Below are positions 53,845 through 63,308 of a stretch of DNA of 64,000 bases, piece by piece; position 1 is the stretch's first letter; each line of letters opens with the position of its first letter. A model generated the notes under the pieces. It was not told the DNA's origin. It was given only the letters and a program-made list of their open reading frames with translations, and did no database searches. Both the position numbers and the translations under genes were made by a program. The stretch covers positions 1 to 64,000 of the forward strand of contig JANZZV010000001.1 in NCBI GenBank assembly GCA_026419195.1, in the 5' to 3' direction. This DNA comes from Fervidobacterium sp. (GTDB lineage Bacteria; Thermotogota; Thermotogae; Thermotogales; Fervidobacteriaceae).

Positions 53845-54630
53845 ATGATAACGACAAAAAAAATAATAGATATGAAGGGAAAAGAACCTATAACTATGAT
53901 TACAGCATACGACTATCCTACAGCTAAGATAGCATACGAAGCCGGTATAGAATTACTACTTGTTGGAGACTCCTTGGGAAACGTGTTACTCGGATACGAC
54001 AGTACCATTCCAGTTACTATGGAAGATATGTTGATTCATATAAAGGCTGTTAGAAGAGCAGTTCCAGATGCTTTCATAATAGGTGACATGCCGTTTTTGT
54101 CTTACGAAGTAAGTGTTGAGAAGGCTGTAGAAAATGCGGGCTTAATGATGAAAGCGGGGGCAAACGCAATAAAATTAGAAGGTGGCGAGGAACACGCAGA
54201 AGCAATTCAAAGAATAATAGCCGCAGGTATTCCTGTGATGGGACATCTTGGTTTCACTCCTCAATCAGTGAATTTGCTCGGAGGTCATCGCGTGCAGGGT
54301 AAAACACCTGAAAGTAGAGCAAAAATTCTCAAAGATTCAAAAATACTTGAAGAGCTTGGATGTTTTGCCATTGTGTTAGAACTTGTGGTTGAAGGTGTTG
54401 CAAAAGAGGTAACAGAGAGCTTAAAAATACCTACCATTGGAATAGGTGCCGGTAGGTATTGTGATGGACAAGTGTTAGTTTTTCATGATGTCGTAGGATT
54501 GACTAATTTAAACTTGAAATTTGTTAAAAGATACGCTGATGCGTACAATGTAATGCTAAACGCAGTGAAAGAGTACAAAAATGAAGTAAAAAATAGAACG
54601 TTCCCATCTCATGAACACGTTTTTGAATAA
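53845..54630 (+). CDS. panB: 3-methyl-2-oxobutanoate hydroxymethyltransferase
   Basis: The 261-residue enzyme shows PanB motifs: ITAYDYPTAKIAYEAGIELLLVGDSLGNV (metal and substrate site), DMPFLSYEVS, AIKLEGGEEHAE, GHLGFTPQSVNLLGGHRVQG and GIGAGRYCDGQVLVFHDVVG. It adds a hydroxymethyl group from methylene-tetrahydrofolate to 2-oxoisovalerate, the first step to pantoate. AGGAGG lies 8 bases before the ATG. The other pantothenate genes are not adjacent. Confidence 0.96.
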   Translation: MITTKKIIDMKGKEPITMITAYDYPTAKIAYEAGIELLLVGDSLGNVLLGYDSTIPVTMEDMLIHIKAVRRAVPDAFIIGDMPFLSYEVSVEKAVENAGLMMKAGANAIKLEGGEEHAEAIQRIIAAGIPVMGHLGFTPQSVNLLGGHRVQGKTPESRAKILKDSKILEELGCFAIVLELVVEGVAKEVTESLKIPTIGIGAGRYCDGQVLVFHDVVGLTNLNLKFVKRYADAYNVMLNAVKEYKNEVKNRTFPSHEHVFE

Positions 54631-54634
54631 AATT

Positions 54635-55648
54635 TCACATCTCTTTGTCAAGTTCACTTTTGATAAACTCGTTCCATAGTGTTACAAAAAATATTGCTAC
54701 CGGTACTGCAAAAAATGTTCCAACAAGTCCGTAGAACAAGCCTATGAGGAATATAAATATAAGCATGAGCACAGGGTTGATGTCAGCCCTTTTTTTCATT
54801 ATAAAAATAAAGAATAAGAATGCCCCCAGGTGAATTAACATGACGATGGTGTTGACTATTATAAAGTTTTTCAACCCCAAACCAAGACTTACTATAAGGA
54901 TCGGTATCCATTCTATCACAACACCGACGATCGGGATGAAATTGGTGACAAATCCCCAGAAAGACAACAAGACTTTGTATTCTGGTAAGTAGAAACTGAA
55001 CAGCACATAAAAAGATATAGCCACCACGAAAGCCCCAAGAAGCATAACGTCAACATAGCTGGAAAGTGCTATACCAAGTTTTTTCAAAAAATCTTCTATC
55101 AGTGGTCTAACTTTCTTAGGAAACAGTCCAGGTAAAGCTTTTGTTGTCCAGCTTGTATAAATGGTTATGTAAACGGTAAACAATATACTATAAAACATTA
55201 CAGTAAGAGTATTAGGAACGCTTTTTGCCATTGTTATTGCCAAAGTACTGAATAATTCACTTATCTTTGGACTTGCCCAAGCAACGATATTACCAATTGT
55301 TTCGGAAAGGTCAGGATTATCTACCAAATAATTTTCCCAATATTTCGAATCAAGTATTTTTTTCATAAAATCGTAAAAAGATGACACCTGCTTGAAAACG
55401 GGGGGAATTATGTTTATGAAGGCGTAGATTAACACGAAAAAGTAAAATAATAACGATATCGTCACAGCGAGTGGATACGGAATTTTCAAGCGCAGTAGAT
55501 TTTTCAATATAAAGTTGACTATAAGAATAGAGACTAAGGAAAATACAAAAACATAAAGAAGTGTTTTGAATAGAGCAAATGCTATAAGCATTAAAGCGGC
55601 GTATGATAAGACTACCAACAAAGCCTGTTGCCTAACGCTCAATTTCAT
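54635..55648 (-). CDS. AI-2E family (PerM-type) permease
   Basis: The 337-residue membrane protein has about eight helices and the family layout: paired N-terminal helices, a central soluble part (VSSFYDFMKKILDSKYWENYL), the LPEYKVLLSFWGFVTNFIPIVGVVIEWIPI segment and a C-terminal GLFYGLVGTFFAVPVAIFFVTLWNEF. Members have been linked to AI-2 or ion export, but the substrate here is unknown. It overlaps the asparaginase gene by 17 bp and ends 4 bp from panB, convergently, with no terminator between. Confidence 0.88.
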   Translation of the reverse strand: MKLSVRQQALLVVLSYAALMLIAFALFKTLLYVFVFSLVSILIVNFILKNLLRLKIPYPLAVTISLLFYFFVLIYAFINIIPPVFKQVSSFYDFMKKILDSKYWENYLVDNPDLSETIGNIVAWASPKISELFSTLAITMAKSVPNTLTVMFYSILFTVYITIYTSWTTKALPGLFPKKVRPLIEDFLKKLGIALSSYVDVMLLGAFVVAISFYVLFSFYLPEYKVLLSFWGFVTNFIPIVGVVIEWIPILIVSLGLGLKNFIIVNTIVMLIHLGAFLFFIFIMKKRADINPVLMLIFIFLIGLFYGLVGTFFAVPVAIFFVTLWNEFIKSELDKEM

Positions 55649-56636
55649 TTATCGCTCCTCCTATATGTCTTTCAAAATATTCTCTTATCTCTTCAATGTT
55701 GTTTGTTTTTCCAAGCACTATCATTAACTTTACCCGTGCCTTTTGGGCTAATGGATGTTCACTTAATATTGCTCCTCTTCTTCGCAAGTCCGCTCCACCA
55801 CCGTTGTATCCATAGATAGGGAAAACTCTACCTTTAAAGCATCTTGAAGTTATTACAACAGGTATACCATTTTTGATTACCTCTTCCACAACAATGGAAA
55901 GCTGGGGCGGAACATTCCCTCTACCAAAACCTTCGAGTACGATCCCTTTGTAACCAAGTTGATACACCGCTTTGAGAATTGAACCATCATCACCTGTGAA
56001 TGTTTTAACGATGGCTACTTTTTCTTCTATTTTATCTGTATATATCTTCTCTCTTGTTAGCGATTTTCTGAAATAAATAACGTTGTTCTCATCCACAACA
56101 CCAAGTGGACCGTAACCTGGTGAATCGAAGGTCGCAACGTTACTCGTATACGTCTTTGTAACTTCCCTTGCAGCATGTATTTCATCGTTTAGACATACAA
56201 CTACTCCCATACCGTATGATTCATCACATGTAGCTACCATAACTGATGATAGTACGTTTCTTGGTCCGTCTGTACTCAGTTCGCTAATATTTCTCATGGA
56301 TGCAGTTAAGACAACAGGTTTTTCTGTCTTCAGAACAAGATCAAGAAAATATGCAGTTTCTTCCAATGTATCTGTACCGTGTGTTACAACAACACCATCG
56401 TAATTTTTTTCCTCGAGTAATTCATCTATAGTTTTAGCAAGATTCCACATACTTGAAGGTGTCATATAAGGACTTGGTACGTTGGAAAATTCGTATAACT
56501 CAACATCAGCTATATCGTAAAGTTCTGGAATATCCGTAACAAGCGCGTTACCTTTATCAAAAGGTACAACCGTTCTGCCCTTTTTTACCATCGCTATAGT
56601 ACCGCCAGTACTAACGATTACTATCTTTTTCCCCAT
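55632..56636 (-). CDS. ansA: L-asparaginase, type I-like
   Basis: The 334-residue protein has both threonine active-site motifs: VSTGGTIAM at residues 8-16 and VVTHGTDTLEETAYF near 86. Substrate residues are in DGPRNVLSS. There is no signal peptide, so it is a cytoplasmic enzyme of the AnsA type that turns asparagine into aspartate and ammonia. GGAG lies upstream of the ATG. A tRNA-Gln amidotransferase GatD subunit is related but carries an extra N-terminal domain, which is absent here. Confidence 0.92.
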   Translation of the reverse strand: MGKKIVIVSTGGTIAMVKKGRTVVPFDKGNALVTDIPELYDIADVELYEFSNVPSPYMTPSSMWNLAKTIDELLEEKNYDGVVVTHGTDTLEETAYFLDLVLKTEKPVVLTASMRNISELSTDGPRNVLSSVMVATCDESYGMGVVVCLNDEIHAAREVTKTYTSNVATFDSPGYGPLGVVDENNVIYFRKSLTREKIYTDKIEEKVAIVKTFTGDDGSILKAVYQLGYKGIVLEGFGRGNVPPQLSIVVEEVIKNGIPVVITSRCFKGRVFPIYGYNGGGADLRRRGAILSEHPLAQKARVKLMIVLGKTNNIEEIREYFERHIGGAINEIER

Positions 56637-56671
56637 TTTCTCCGACTCCTTTCAAATCGATAATACAAGTA

Positions 56672-57331
56672 TCAGTACCAATATCTTTTCTTTCTTACTC
56701 TCATACCTACGAGTACACCGTATATGAAACCGCCAGCATGTGCCCAGTAGGCTACTCCTGTACCGGTGATGTCAGCAAGTAGACCGTTAGCAACTTGAAT
56801 TATAAACCAATATGGAAGGTATATGAAAGCGGGAATTTCAACGATAAACGGTAGTATAAGAAAAACAAGCGAAACTATACGAGAATAATAAAATAATACA
56901 AAGTAAGCGCCCATCACAGCCGAAATAGCACCTGAAGCCCCAACAAGAGGGTACGGAGAAAATGGGTTGAATATAATATGAAAAAAGAGAGCAAATATTC
57001 CGCCAGTTACGTAAAATAATAAGTATTTGAAATGACCAAAAGCGTCTTCTACGTTATCACCAAATATCTTCAGAAACCACATGTTACCTATTATATGTGA
57101 CCATCCTCCATGGACGAACATGTGAGTAAAAAGTGCCACAAAAGGAAAGACATAATACATCTGCTCCGGAACGAAACCATATGTATAGAAAAATTCCTCA
57201 AGTGCGGTACCTGAGAAGTCCATTCCAGAAATGATTATTTCGTAGATAAAAACTAAGATGTTGGCAGTTATTATCGCTACGTTAACAAAAGGTCTTTTTA
57301 AACTTGGGATTGTATCATATAAAGGAAACAT
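56672..57331 (-). CDS. rhomboid intramembrane serine protease
   Basis: The 219-residue protein has six predicted helices. It has the rhomboid features: HMFVHGGWSHIIGNMWFLKIFG (His and Asn of the oxyanion site), the nucleophile motif GASGAISAVMGAYF (Ser about 133) and the catalytic His in YWAHAGGFIYGVLVG. It cleaves membrane proteins within the bilayer. AGGAGGGGG lies before the ATG. The context (fliJ, DUF218, asparaginase) does not point to a substrate. Confidence 0.94.
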   Translation of the reverse strand: MFPLYDTIPSLKRPFVNVAIITANILVFIYEIIISGMDFSGTALEEFFYTYGFVPEQMYYVFPFVALFTHMFVHGGWSHIIGNMWFLKIFGDNVEDAFGHFKYLLFYVTGGIFALFFHIIFNPFSPYPLVGASGAISAVMGAYFVLFYYSRIVSLVFLILPFIVEIPAFIYLPYWFIIQVANGLLADITGTGVAYWAHAGGFIYGVLVGMRVRKKRYWY

Positions 57332-57357
57332 TTATGCCCCCTCCTGAACAAAAAATG

Positions 57358-58110
57358 TCAACCACCATAGACTAACCAATACTGTAAAATTCCAATAACC
57401 TCGCGAAAAAAATAGCAAGTAGTGGAGAACGCTTCAAACGATGGCAAGTAATCGAGGTAGGAATTTCTAAAATCTATTGGCACATCAGCACTTGAATAAT
57501 AGATTTTACTAAAGAATTTTTTAAACACCCACAAACTTCTTTTCATGTGTAAAGAACTTGTAACAAGTGTGATGGCCGTATCGCCTATCAACTCGCGAGT
57601 GTATTTGCCATTTTCAAACGTGTTTCTTGCTTTATTTTCAATTATTACATCCTCCTCAGGAATACCAAAGTTGATAAGCACCTTTTTCATAAACAAAGCC
57701 TCTGGTAAACCTTTATCTACAACTCCACCAGTGACGATTATCTTTCTTGGGTTTTTCTTATACAATTCCAAAGCTTTGTACAATCTTCTTAGAGTATGTT
57801 TACCTATTTCATACCTTTGATCAAACTTATCAACGCCACCACCAAGTACAACGATATATTTTCCATTGTCTTCTGTGTCAACTAGAACTAAGGATTTTGA
57901 GATAAGATATGTAAACCAACTTGAGGAGATAAGATACATTATTATCGCAAACACTAAAAACAAGTATCTATCTTTTCTAATATTTTTCTGCATTGTATAC
58001 CTGACACTTTTATCGGTTTTTGAATAAAAAATAAAGATGATGGAAAAAGCGGTTACAAAAATGCCTGGAATAGTTATAAACGCACTTACTATTTTGAATA
58101 GATGCAGCAT
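57358..58110 (-). CDS. YdcF/ElyC-like DUF218 membrane protein
   Basis: The start is ATG 58110, 6 bases after GGAGGTG. The 250-residue protein has two membrane helices (about 10-28 and 45-65) and a DUF218 domain (about 80-245): YIVVLGGGVDKFDQRYEIG, RKIIVTGGVVDKG, EEDVIIENKARNTFENGKYT and LVTSSLHMKRSLWVFKKF. ElyC/SanA/YdcF proteins are tied to cell-envelope integrity, but their reaction is unclear. The start lies 1 bp after the fliJ stop. Confidence 0.88.
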   Translation of the reverse strand: MLHLFKIVSAFITIPGIFVTAFSIIFIFYSKTDKSVRYTMQKNIRKDRYLFLVFAIIMYLISSSWFTYLISKSLVLVDTEDNGKYIVVLGGGVDKFDQRYEIGKHTLRRLYKALELYKKNPRKIIVTGGVVDKGLPEALFMKKVLINFGIPEEDVIIENKARNTFENGKYTRELIGDTAITLVTSSLHMKRSLWVFKKFFSKIYYSSADVPIDFRNSYLDYLPSFEAFSTTCYFFREVIGILQYWLVYGG

Positions 58111-58111
58111 A

Positions 58112-58540
58112 TTATTCACCTCCGGTGTTTCGAAAATATTTTTGCAACGCTACCTCATCGATTATTAACCTTTCCTTTCTATCCAACTGTAATTTTTCAT
58201 GTTCCAAATAACGCTCTTTGAGTTTCTCAAAACTTCTTTTTTCTGTTCTTTTTTCAAGAAAGTTTCTCAGGATAGTTTCTTCTTCTGATCTTAGATTAGA
58301 CAACCTGTCGCTTAATAACTTGATGTAATCATTGTACATTCTCAAAAGGTACAATAAAAAACTAACCTGCGCACCACTTTGTGAAGTGCGCAGTTGATCT
58401 TCTACTTCTTTTCTTGTCATTTGTGTTTTCTCAATTTCTTCTTCTATTTGTCTGATTCTAAGACGTACTTTGTTTAGTTGATCTTTTAAAATTTCCTCTT
58501 CCCTTTTTCTAAGAGACAAGATTTTCTCTAATCTGAACAC
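58112..58540 (-). CDS. fliJ: flagellar export protein FliJ
   Basis: I use GTG 58540, which gives the classic FliJ beginning VFRLEKILSLRKREEE and follows an AGAGGT site; an upstream in-frame TTG at 58558 precedes that site. The 142-residue protein is almost entirely coiled coil, as in FliJ, which regulates the flagellar export ATPase FliI. No other flagellar genes are visible in the window. A generic coiled-coil protein is possible but the N-terminus and length fit FliJ well. Confidence 0.82.
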   Translation of the reverse strand: MFRLEKILSLRKREEEILKDQLNKVRLRIRQIEEEIEKTQMTRKEVEDQLRTSQSGAQVSFLLYLLRMYNDYIKLLSDRLSNLRSEEETILRNFLEKRTEKRSFEKLKERYLEHEKLQLDRKERLIIDEVALQKYFRNTGGE

Positions 58541-58560
58541 GTCAGACCTCTTTCTCAAAT

Positions 58561-59787
58561 TTAAGAGTATTTACTTTTAAGAAATACAGAGAGCATGTCA
58601 ACTAAGATCTGAAGTATCTTCTTACTCGCTTCTGAAAAGCTTTTGGCTTCAAAGTTGTCAAGTGAAATTATCACAAGTCTTTTTTCACCTATCTTCACAC
58701 TTCCAACCAACGGTACGAAATTCGGGTCTGTGACACCAGCTTTTTCCCACAATTCTTTTTGTGGGCTTTTTAAGTTAATTTTATATGCTTCTTTTAGTTC
58801 CATAACTCTATTTTCGCCAATTAAAGGACCGTAATTATCCTCAGAAGACTTAATTGTTGTATTTTTAACCTCCTCACTATAGTTATGAACAGCCACACAT
58901 TTGTAAATATCTCCATCAAGTAACCAAATGGATGCTTTTTGGGCTTCGGGTACCAATTTCACAAGTTCACTTAGCATTGTTTGTAAAAAACTCTCCAGGG
59001 TTACATTTTGCTCCCATAAACCTATCAGTTTTATGAGACTCTCGAAACTGTTAAACATGTCTTTATAAATCTTCTGAGCCTGTAAAAATCTAACGGAGGC
59101 TAATACATGTGAACTTAAAAAAGTCGATAGAGCTTTTGCTATACTTGTGTACTGTTCAGGAATGTGTACTATGAATTTATAATTTTCAACTGGTATAACT
59201 TGATATGTCCTCTTTTCCAATGTGAACATTTTAATTTCATTTATAGATTTGGCTTTTTCAATGATCTTTGGATTATCGTTGCCTATGATGTATTGATCAT
59301 CTTTTAACAACACGACAGCTATGTCTGGATACTCCGCATGGAATTTTTTTGAAAGCTCGATTACGAATTTTGTAACATCACCTTCGGAGGCACTGAAAGA
59401 CTCGATTATTATCTGTTCAACAAAAGATTGGAGTTTATAGAGTGTTTGTTCAAGTATTTTTTCGGTTATATCAAACATTATACCCGCAACTCCATACGAG
59501 CCCGTGCCGAGTCTTATAGGCATTCTTTGGACACTGAAGTGTCTTCCGTTTATAACTTTCTCATGTGTGAGATTTCTTCTTGTTTTCATAACTTTTTTAT
59601 CAATTTCATCGATCTGTTCGTCTCTAAGTATTTCCGATTCGAATTTTCCAACAAGTTTTTCTTCAGTCAACTGGAGTAGATTTTCCAATTCTTTGTTTAC
59701 CCATATGTACCTGCCTTTGTTATCCTTTATGAAAGCCGGTGCCGGAAGTCTTTCAAAAAATTGTTGTAAGAAGTATAAATATCTCAT
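58561..59787 (-). CDS. PAS-GAF sensor protein without output domain
   Basis: The 408-residue protein starts at ATG 59787 after AGGAGGT and overlaps the smc stop by 4 bp. Residues about 8-115 form a PAS domain (LPAPAFIKDNKGRYIWVNKELENLL; SYGVAGIMFDITE). A middle region (about 120-250) is unassigned. A GAF-like domain lies at about 265-405 (ASIWLLDGDIYKCVAVHNYSEE; FVPLVGSVKIGEKRLVIISLDN). No kinase, GGDEF or HD output domain follows. It may be a ligand sensor that binds a partner protein. It is soluble. Confidence 0.8.
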   Translation of the reverse strand: MRYLYFLQQFFERLPAPAFIKDNKGRYIWVNKELENLLQLTEEKLVGKFESEILRDEQIDEIDKKVMKTRRNLTHEKVINGRHFSVQRMPIRLGTGSYGVAGIMFDITEKILEQTLYKLQSFVEQIIIESFSASEGDVTKFVIELSKKFHAEYPDIAVVLLKDDQYIIGNDNPKIIEKAKSINEIKMFTLEKRTYQVIPVENYKFIVHIPEQYTSIAKALSTFLSSHVLASVRFLQAQKIYKDMFNSFESLIKLIGLWEQNVTLESFLQTMLSELVKLVPEAQKASIWLLDGDIYKCVAVHNYSEEVKNTTIKSSEDNYGPLIGENRVMELKEAYKINLKSPQKELWEKAGVTDPNFVPLVGSVKIGEKRLVIISLDNFEAKSFSEASKKILQILVDMLSVFLKSKYS

Positions 59788-62700
59788 GCTGTTACCTCCT
59801 CCATTTTAACTTCCAATACTTTTGATATACCATCAACCATTGTTACACCGTGAACTATATCTCCTGCCTCCATGATAAGTTTGTTGTGTGTTATAACAAC
59901 AAATTGTGATTGTTCATTCTCAAGCAGTCTTCTGAATTTCTCAGAGTTGTAATCATCAAGTGGCGCGTCAACTTCATCAAGAACGTAAAATACACCTTTG
60001 TTTGCCTCCAGCATCGCCATTATCAATGCGATACCAACAAGTGCTTTTTCTCCACCAGATAATAACTGGAGTTTTTGCACTCTTTTCCCTGCCTTTGAAA
60101 TACTTATTTCTATTCCTGATTCGAGTATATCACCATCATCTAAGATCCTCATTCCACCAGTTCCGCCGTAAAAGAGTGTTTCTATGTAAGATTTAAATGC
60201 ACCATTTATTAAATTGAACGTTCTCAAAAATTGTTCGCGTGCCTGAGCATCGGTTTGCTCAATTAACTGTTCCAACTTCCTTTTTGCTTCTTCAAGATCG
60301 AGTTTTTGTTTCATCAACTCGTTGTATTCTGCCTCGACATTTTTGTATTCTTCTATCGCTGTTGTGTCAACTGTTCCAAGCATTTTTATTTTGTTTTCTA
60401 TATCTTTAATCTCATTTCCAAGCTCGTCGAGTTTTTCCGGTTCTATTTCAATAGACTCACGATATTCTTCCGGAATATTTGAGATTCTAAACGATATTTC
60501 CTGCAATCTCATTTCTGTTTCGTGAATTCGTTCTTTTATTGCTTCAATTTGTGTTTTTACCTCTCGTATTTCTTGTTCGAGTGATTGTAGTTGTTGTAAC
60601 TTTTCTTCTTTTCCTGTTTTCTTCTCCCTAATGTCGGCAAATATATCTTGTGCGGTATTTTTCAACGTTTCAAGTTCTCTATCATTTTCTATTAAGAATT
60701 TCTTTGTTTCGTCTATTTGTTCTTCCAGTTTGGAGATAGTTGATTTTAAGTCAGTGAGTTCAAATTTTATTTCTTGTATTCTTGCTTTTATTCTATCACT
60801 TTCTGCATCATACTGAATCTTTCTTTCAAGTAGATTTTTGACTTCTGCCCTGTACGTTGCAATGGATTCGTTAAGTTGCTCAAGTTTTTTCCTATGTTCG
60901 TCAAGTTCCTTTGAAAATGTATTCACACTGTCTTGAAGTATTTTCTTTTTTGCTTCGAGCTCCTTAAGCTGACTCTCAAGATTTTCAATTCTTGCCACAT
61001 TTCCTTCGTATTTTGCATTGTACTCAGCCTCAAGTTTTACAAGATCAGACAATTCATTCCTGACTTCTTTAAGTGCCTTTTGTAGCTCTTCGAGTACTCT
61101 TTTCGAGGAAATTGTTCTACTTGAAATTGTGGCAAGCTCTTCTCTAAGGATGTTCACACTGTCTTGCAACTGTCTTAATTCTTGAGTTATCAATGCTATT
61201 TCATCTTCTATTAATTGTCTTTCGTTATCAATGGTTTTGATTTCTTCTTCAAGGGTTTTCAATCTAACTCTTCGTGCAACTATAGAGTTCGAGTAATCCT
61301 CCTTCGAGCGTCCACCTGTCATTGCACCTTTACCTGAGATTAGTTCACCATCGAGTGTAACAATTCTCGAACGAAGGTTGTACCTTCGTTTCAGATATAT
61401 GGCTGAATCTATGTCTTTGACTATGATGTCATTTCCAAAAAGGTAATACGATAAAGCCTCATACTCTTTAGGAACTCTTAAAAGTTTTGCAGCGTATCCT
61501 ACAAAACCATCTTCTTTTTCTAAACTATCTATTGGTGAAAATGAAGAGTCTATGAGATCGAGAGGAATAAATGTAGCCCTACCATATTCGCCAACTTTCA
61601 AAAATTCTATGATTTGCTTTCCATCTTCAGCTGTTTTAACAACAACATGTTGGGCTGCTCCACCGAGAAGTGTTTCGTAGGCTGTGGAAAGTGATTTATC
61701 AAAGTCAATTAAATTTATTACAACATCTATCAATCCGTTGAATATATCTTTATTTTCAAAGATCTTTCTAATTGCGTGACCAAATCCTTGGTATTCGCTG
61801 ATTTGTCTTTTTATCACCTCTATCTCTGCTTTTAATTCTCTATATTTCCTAACGATGTTCTCAAGTTCTGAGGTTTTTTGTTCTCTTATTTTGTTGTATT
61901 CATCAATCGAACTTCTAATGGTTTCCAACTCTTTTACCAATTCATTTTCTTTCTCGACAATCTCAAGAAGATGTTTTTCAAGATCATTAATTTCCTCTTC
62001 TAGCTCTGTTTTTCGTGTTTCTTTACTGAGCCTTTGGTTGTGAATCATTTCTAATCTGTGTTTTATGTCTTGATTATTCTCGTTTAAACGTACAATTTCG
62101 TTGTGAATTTTCGACAAACCTCGCTCTAATTCTTCGTACTCTTGCTTTTTTTTCAATATTTCTTTCTCTTGTTCCGTGTACTGAGCATAGATCTTGTTTT
62201 TCTCTTGTTCAAGGTTTGAAAGTATACCCTGTTTTTCGGAAAGTTCTTCCGATATTTTGGACACAATGAGTTTTATCTCTTCATCTCTATTTCTTAAAGA
62301 ATTTATCTCTTCGTTGAGCATGTCAGTACGTGTGGTGAGTTCTATGTATTTACTCTCCAATTCGCTCAGCTTTTTACTAAATTTTTCCTTTATCTCAAGT
62401 AATTGATTTTCACGGATCTTAAATTCTTCGAGTGTCTTTGTGTAACTTTCCATTTCTATGTCTATTTGATTGAATTCATCTCTCAAAGTTGACCAATTAA
62501 TCTCAAGCTGAGCTAAGTGTTTAAGCTTATCTTTCAAAATGCTATTTAGTTCTTTATGGTAACTTTCCATGTCTGCTAATCTTTGTTTCTCAAGATTATA
62601 TACTCCACCATAGTAAGTTTTTTTAAGGCTATCAAGTTGCTGAGAGTATTCTACGTATCTTTCTGCTCGTTTTGCTTTTAAGTAAAGTGATTTTCTATTC

Positions 62701-63281
62701 TTATCAACTTCAAATAATACGTCGTTGATTCTGTTGAGATTTATCTGAGTTGAATCGAGCTTAGAAATAGCTTCTTTTTTCTTTTCTCTGTATATACCAA
62801 CACCTGCAATTTCTTCTATCATTACCCTTAAGGATTCTGGTGTTGCAGAAACGATTTTATCTATCTGACCTTGCCCTATTATTGAATATGGGTTCTTGCC
62901 ATAACCATGCTGCATAAGAAAATCTCTTATGTCCTTCAATCTAACAACATCTCCGTTTAGCAAATACTTGCTTGTTCCATCTCTTGAGAGCTCACGAGAC
63001 ACGGTAATTTTTTCATTTCCATCTTCAAAGACAAGCTCAACATAAGCACTTTGGGATGGAGGTCTTTTTTCATTCCCCCAAAAAACAACATCCTCCCGTT
63101 CTTGCGCTCTTATTTCTTTCATCGACTGTTCGCCAAGTACCCATCTTATAGCATCAACCACGTTGGATTTGCCTGAACCATTTGGTCCAACGATGACGGT
63201 TACTCTGTTGGATATCTCAAGTCGTACTGGATCTGCAAATGACTTGAACCCTTTTATGAAAATTTCTCTTAAAACCACCAC
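59784..63281 (-). CDS. smc: chromosome segregation ATPase SMC
   Basis: The 1165-residue protein has Walker A GPNGSGKSNVVDAIRW (residues about 32-47) and a long coiled coil (about 165-500). The hinge is near 510-660 (LIDVVINLIDFDKSLSTAYETLLGG; GGRSKEDYSN). A second coiled coil follows (to about 1000), then the C-terminal signature LLSGGEKALVGIALIMAML and Walker B FYVLDEVDAPLDDYN. It dimerises and, with ScpA/ScpB, organises and helps segregate the chromosome. The start is GTG 63281 or 63278 after GGGAGGG. murC lies 27 bp upstream. Confidence 0.97.
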   Translation of the reverse strand: MVVLREIFIKGFKSFADPVRLEISNRVTVIVGPNGSGKSNVVDAIRWVLGEQSMKEIRAQEREDVVFWGNEKRPPSQSAYVELVFEDGNEKITVSRELSRDGTSKYLLNGDVVRLKDIRDFLMQHGYGKNPYSIIGQGQIDKIVSATPESLRVMIEEIAGVGIYREKKKEAISKLDSTQINLNRINDVLFEVDKNRKSLYLKAKRAERYVEYSQQLDSLKKTYYGGVYNLEKQRLADMESYHKELNSILKDKLKHLAQLEINWSTLRDEFNQIDIEMESYTKTLEEFKIRENQLLEIKEKFSKKLSELESKYIELTTRTDMLNEEINSLRNRDEEIKLIVSKISEELSEKQGILSNLEQEKNKIYAQYTEQEKEILKKKQEYEELERGLSKIHNEIVRLNENNQDIKHRLEMIHNQRLSKETRKTELEEEINDLEKHLLEIVEKENELVKELETIRSSIDEYNKIREQKTSELENIVRKYRELKAEIEVIKRQISEYQGFGHAIRKIFENKDIFNGLIDVVINLIDFDKSLSTAYETLLGGAAQHVVVKTAEDGKQIIEFLKVGEYGRATFIPLDLIDSSFSPIDSLEKEDGFVGYAAKLLRVPKEYEALSYYLFGNDIIVKDIDSAIYLKRRYNLRSRIVTLDGELISGKGAMTGGRSKEDYSNSIVARRVRLKTLEEEIKTIDNERQLIEDEIALITQELRQLQDSVNILREELATISSRTISSKRVLEELQKALKEVRNELSDLVKLEAEYNAKYEGNVARIENLESQLKELEAKKKILQDSVNTFSKELDEHRKKLEQLNESIATYRAEVKNLLERKIQYDAESDRIKARIQEIKFELTDLKSTISKLEEQIDETKKFLIENDRELETLKNTAQDIFADIREKKTGKEEKLQQLQSLEQEIREVKTQIEAIKERIHETEMRLQEISFRISNIPEEYRESIEIEPEKLDELGNEIKDIENKIKMLGTVDTTAIEEYKNVEAEYNELMKQKLDLEEAKRKLEQLIEQTDAQAREQFLRTFNLINGAFKSYIETLFYGGTGGMRILDDGDILESGIEISISKAGKRVQKLQLLSGGEKALVGIALIMAMLEANKGVFYVLDEVDAPLDDYNSEKFRRLLENEQSQFVVITHNKLIMEAGDIVHGVTMVDGISKVLEVKMEEVTA

Positions 63282-63308
63282 TTACCCTCCCAGTTAAGAT
63301 CGCGTTCC

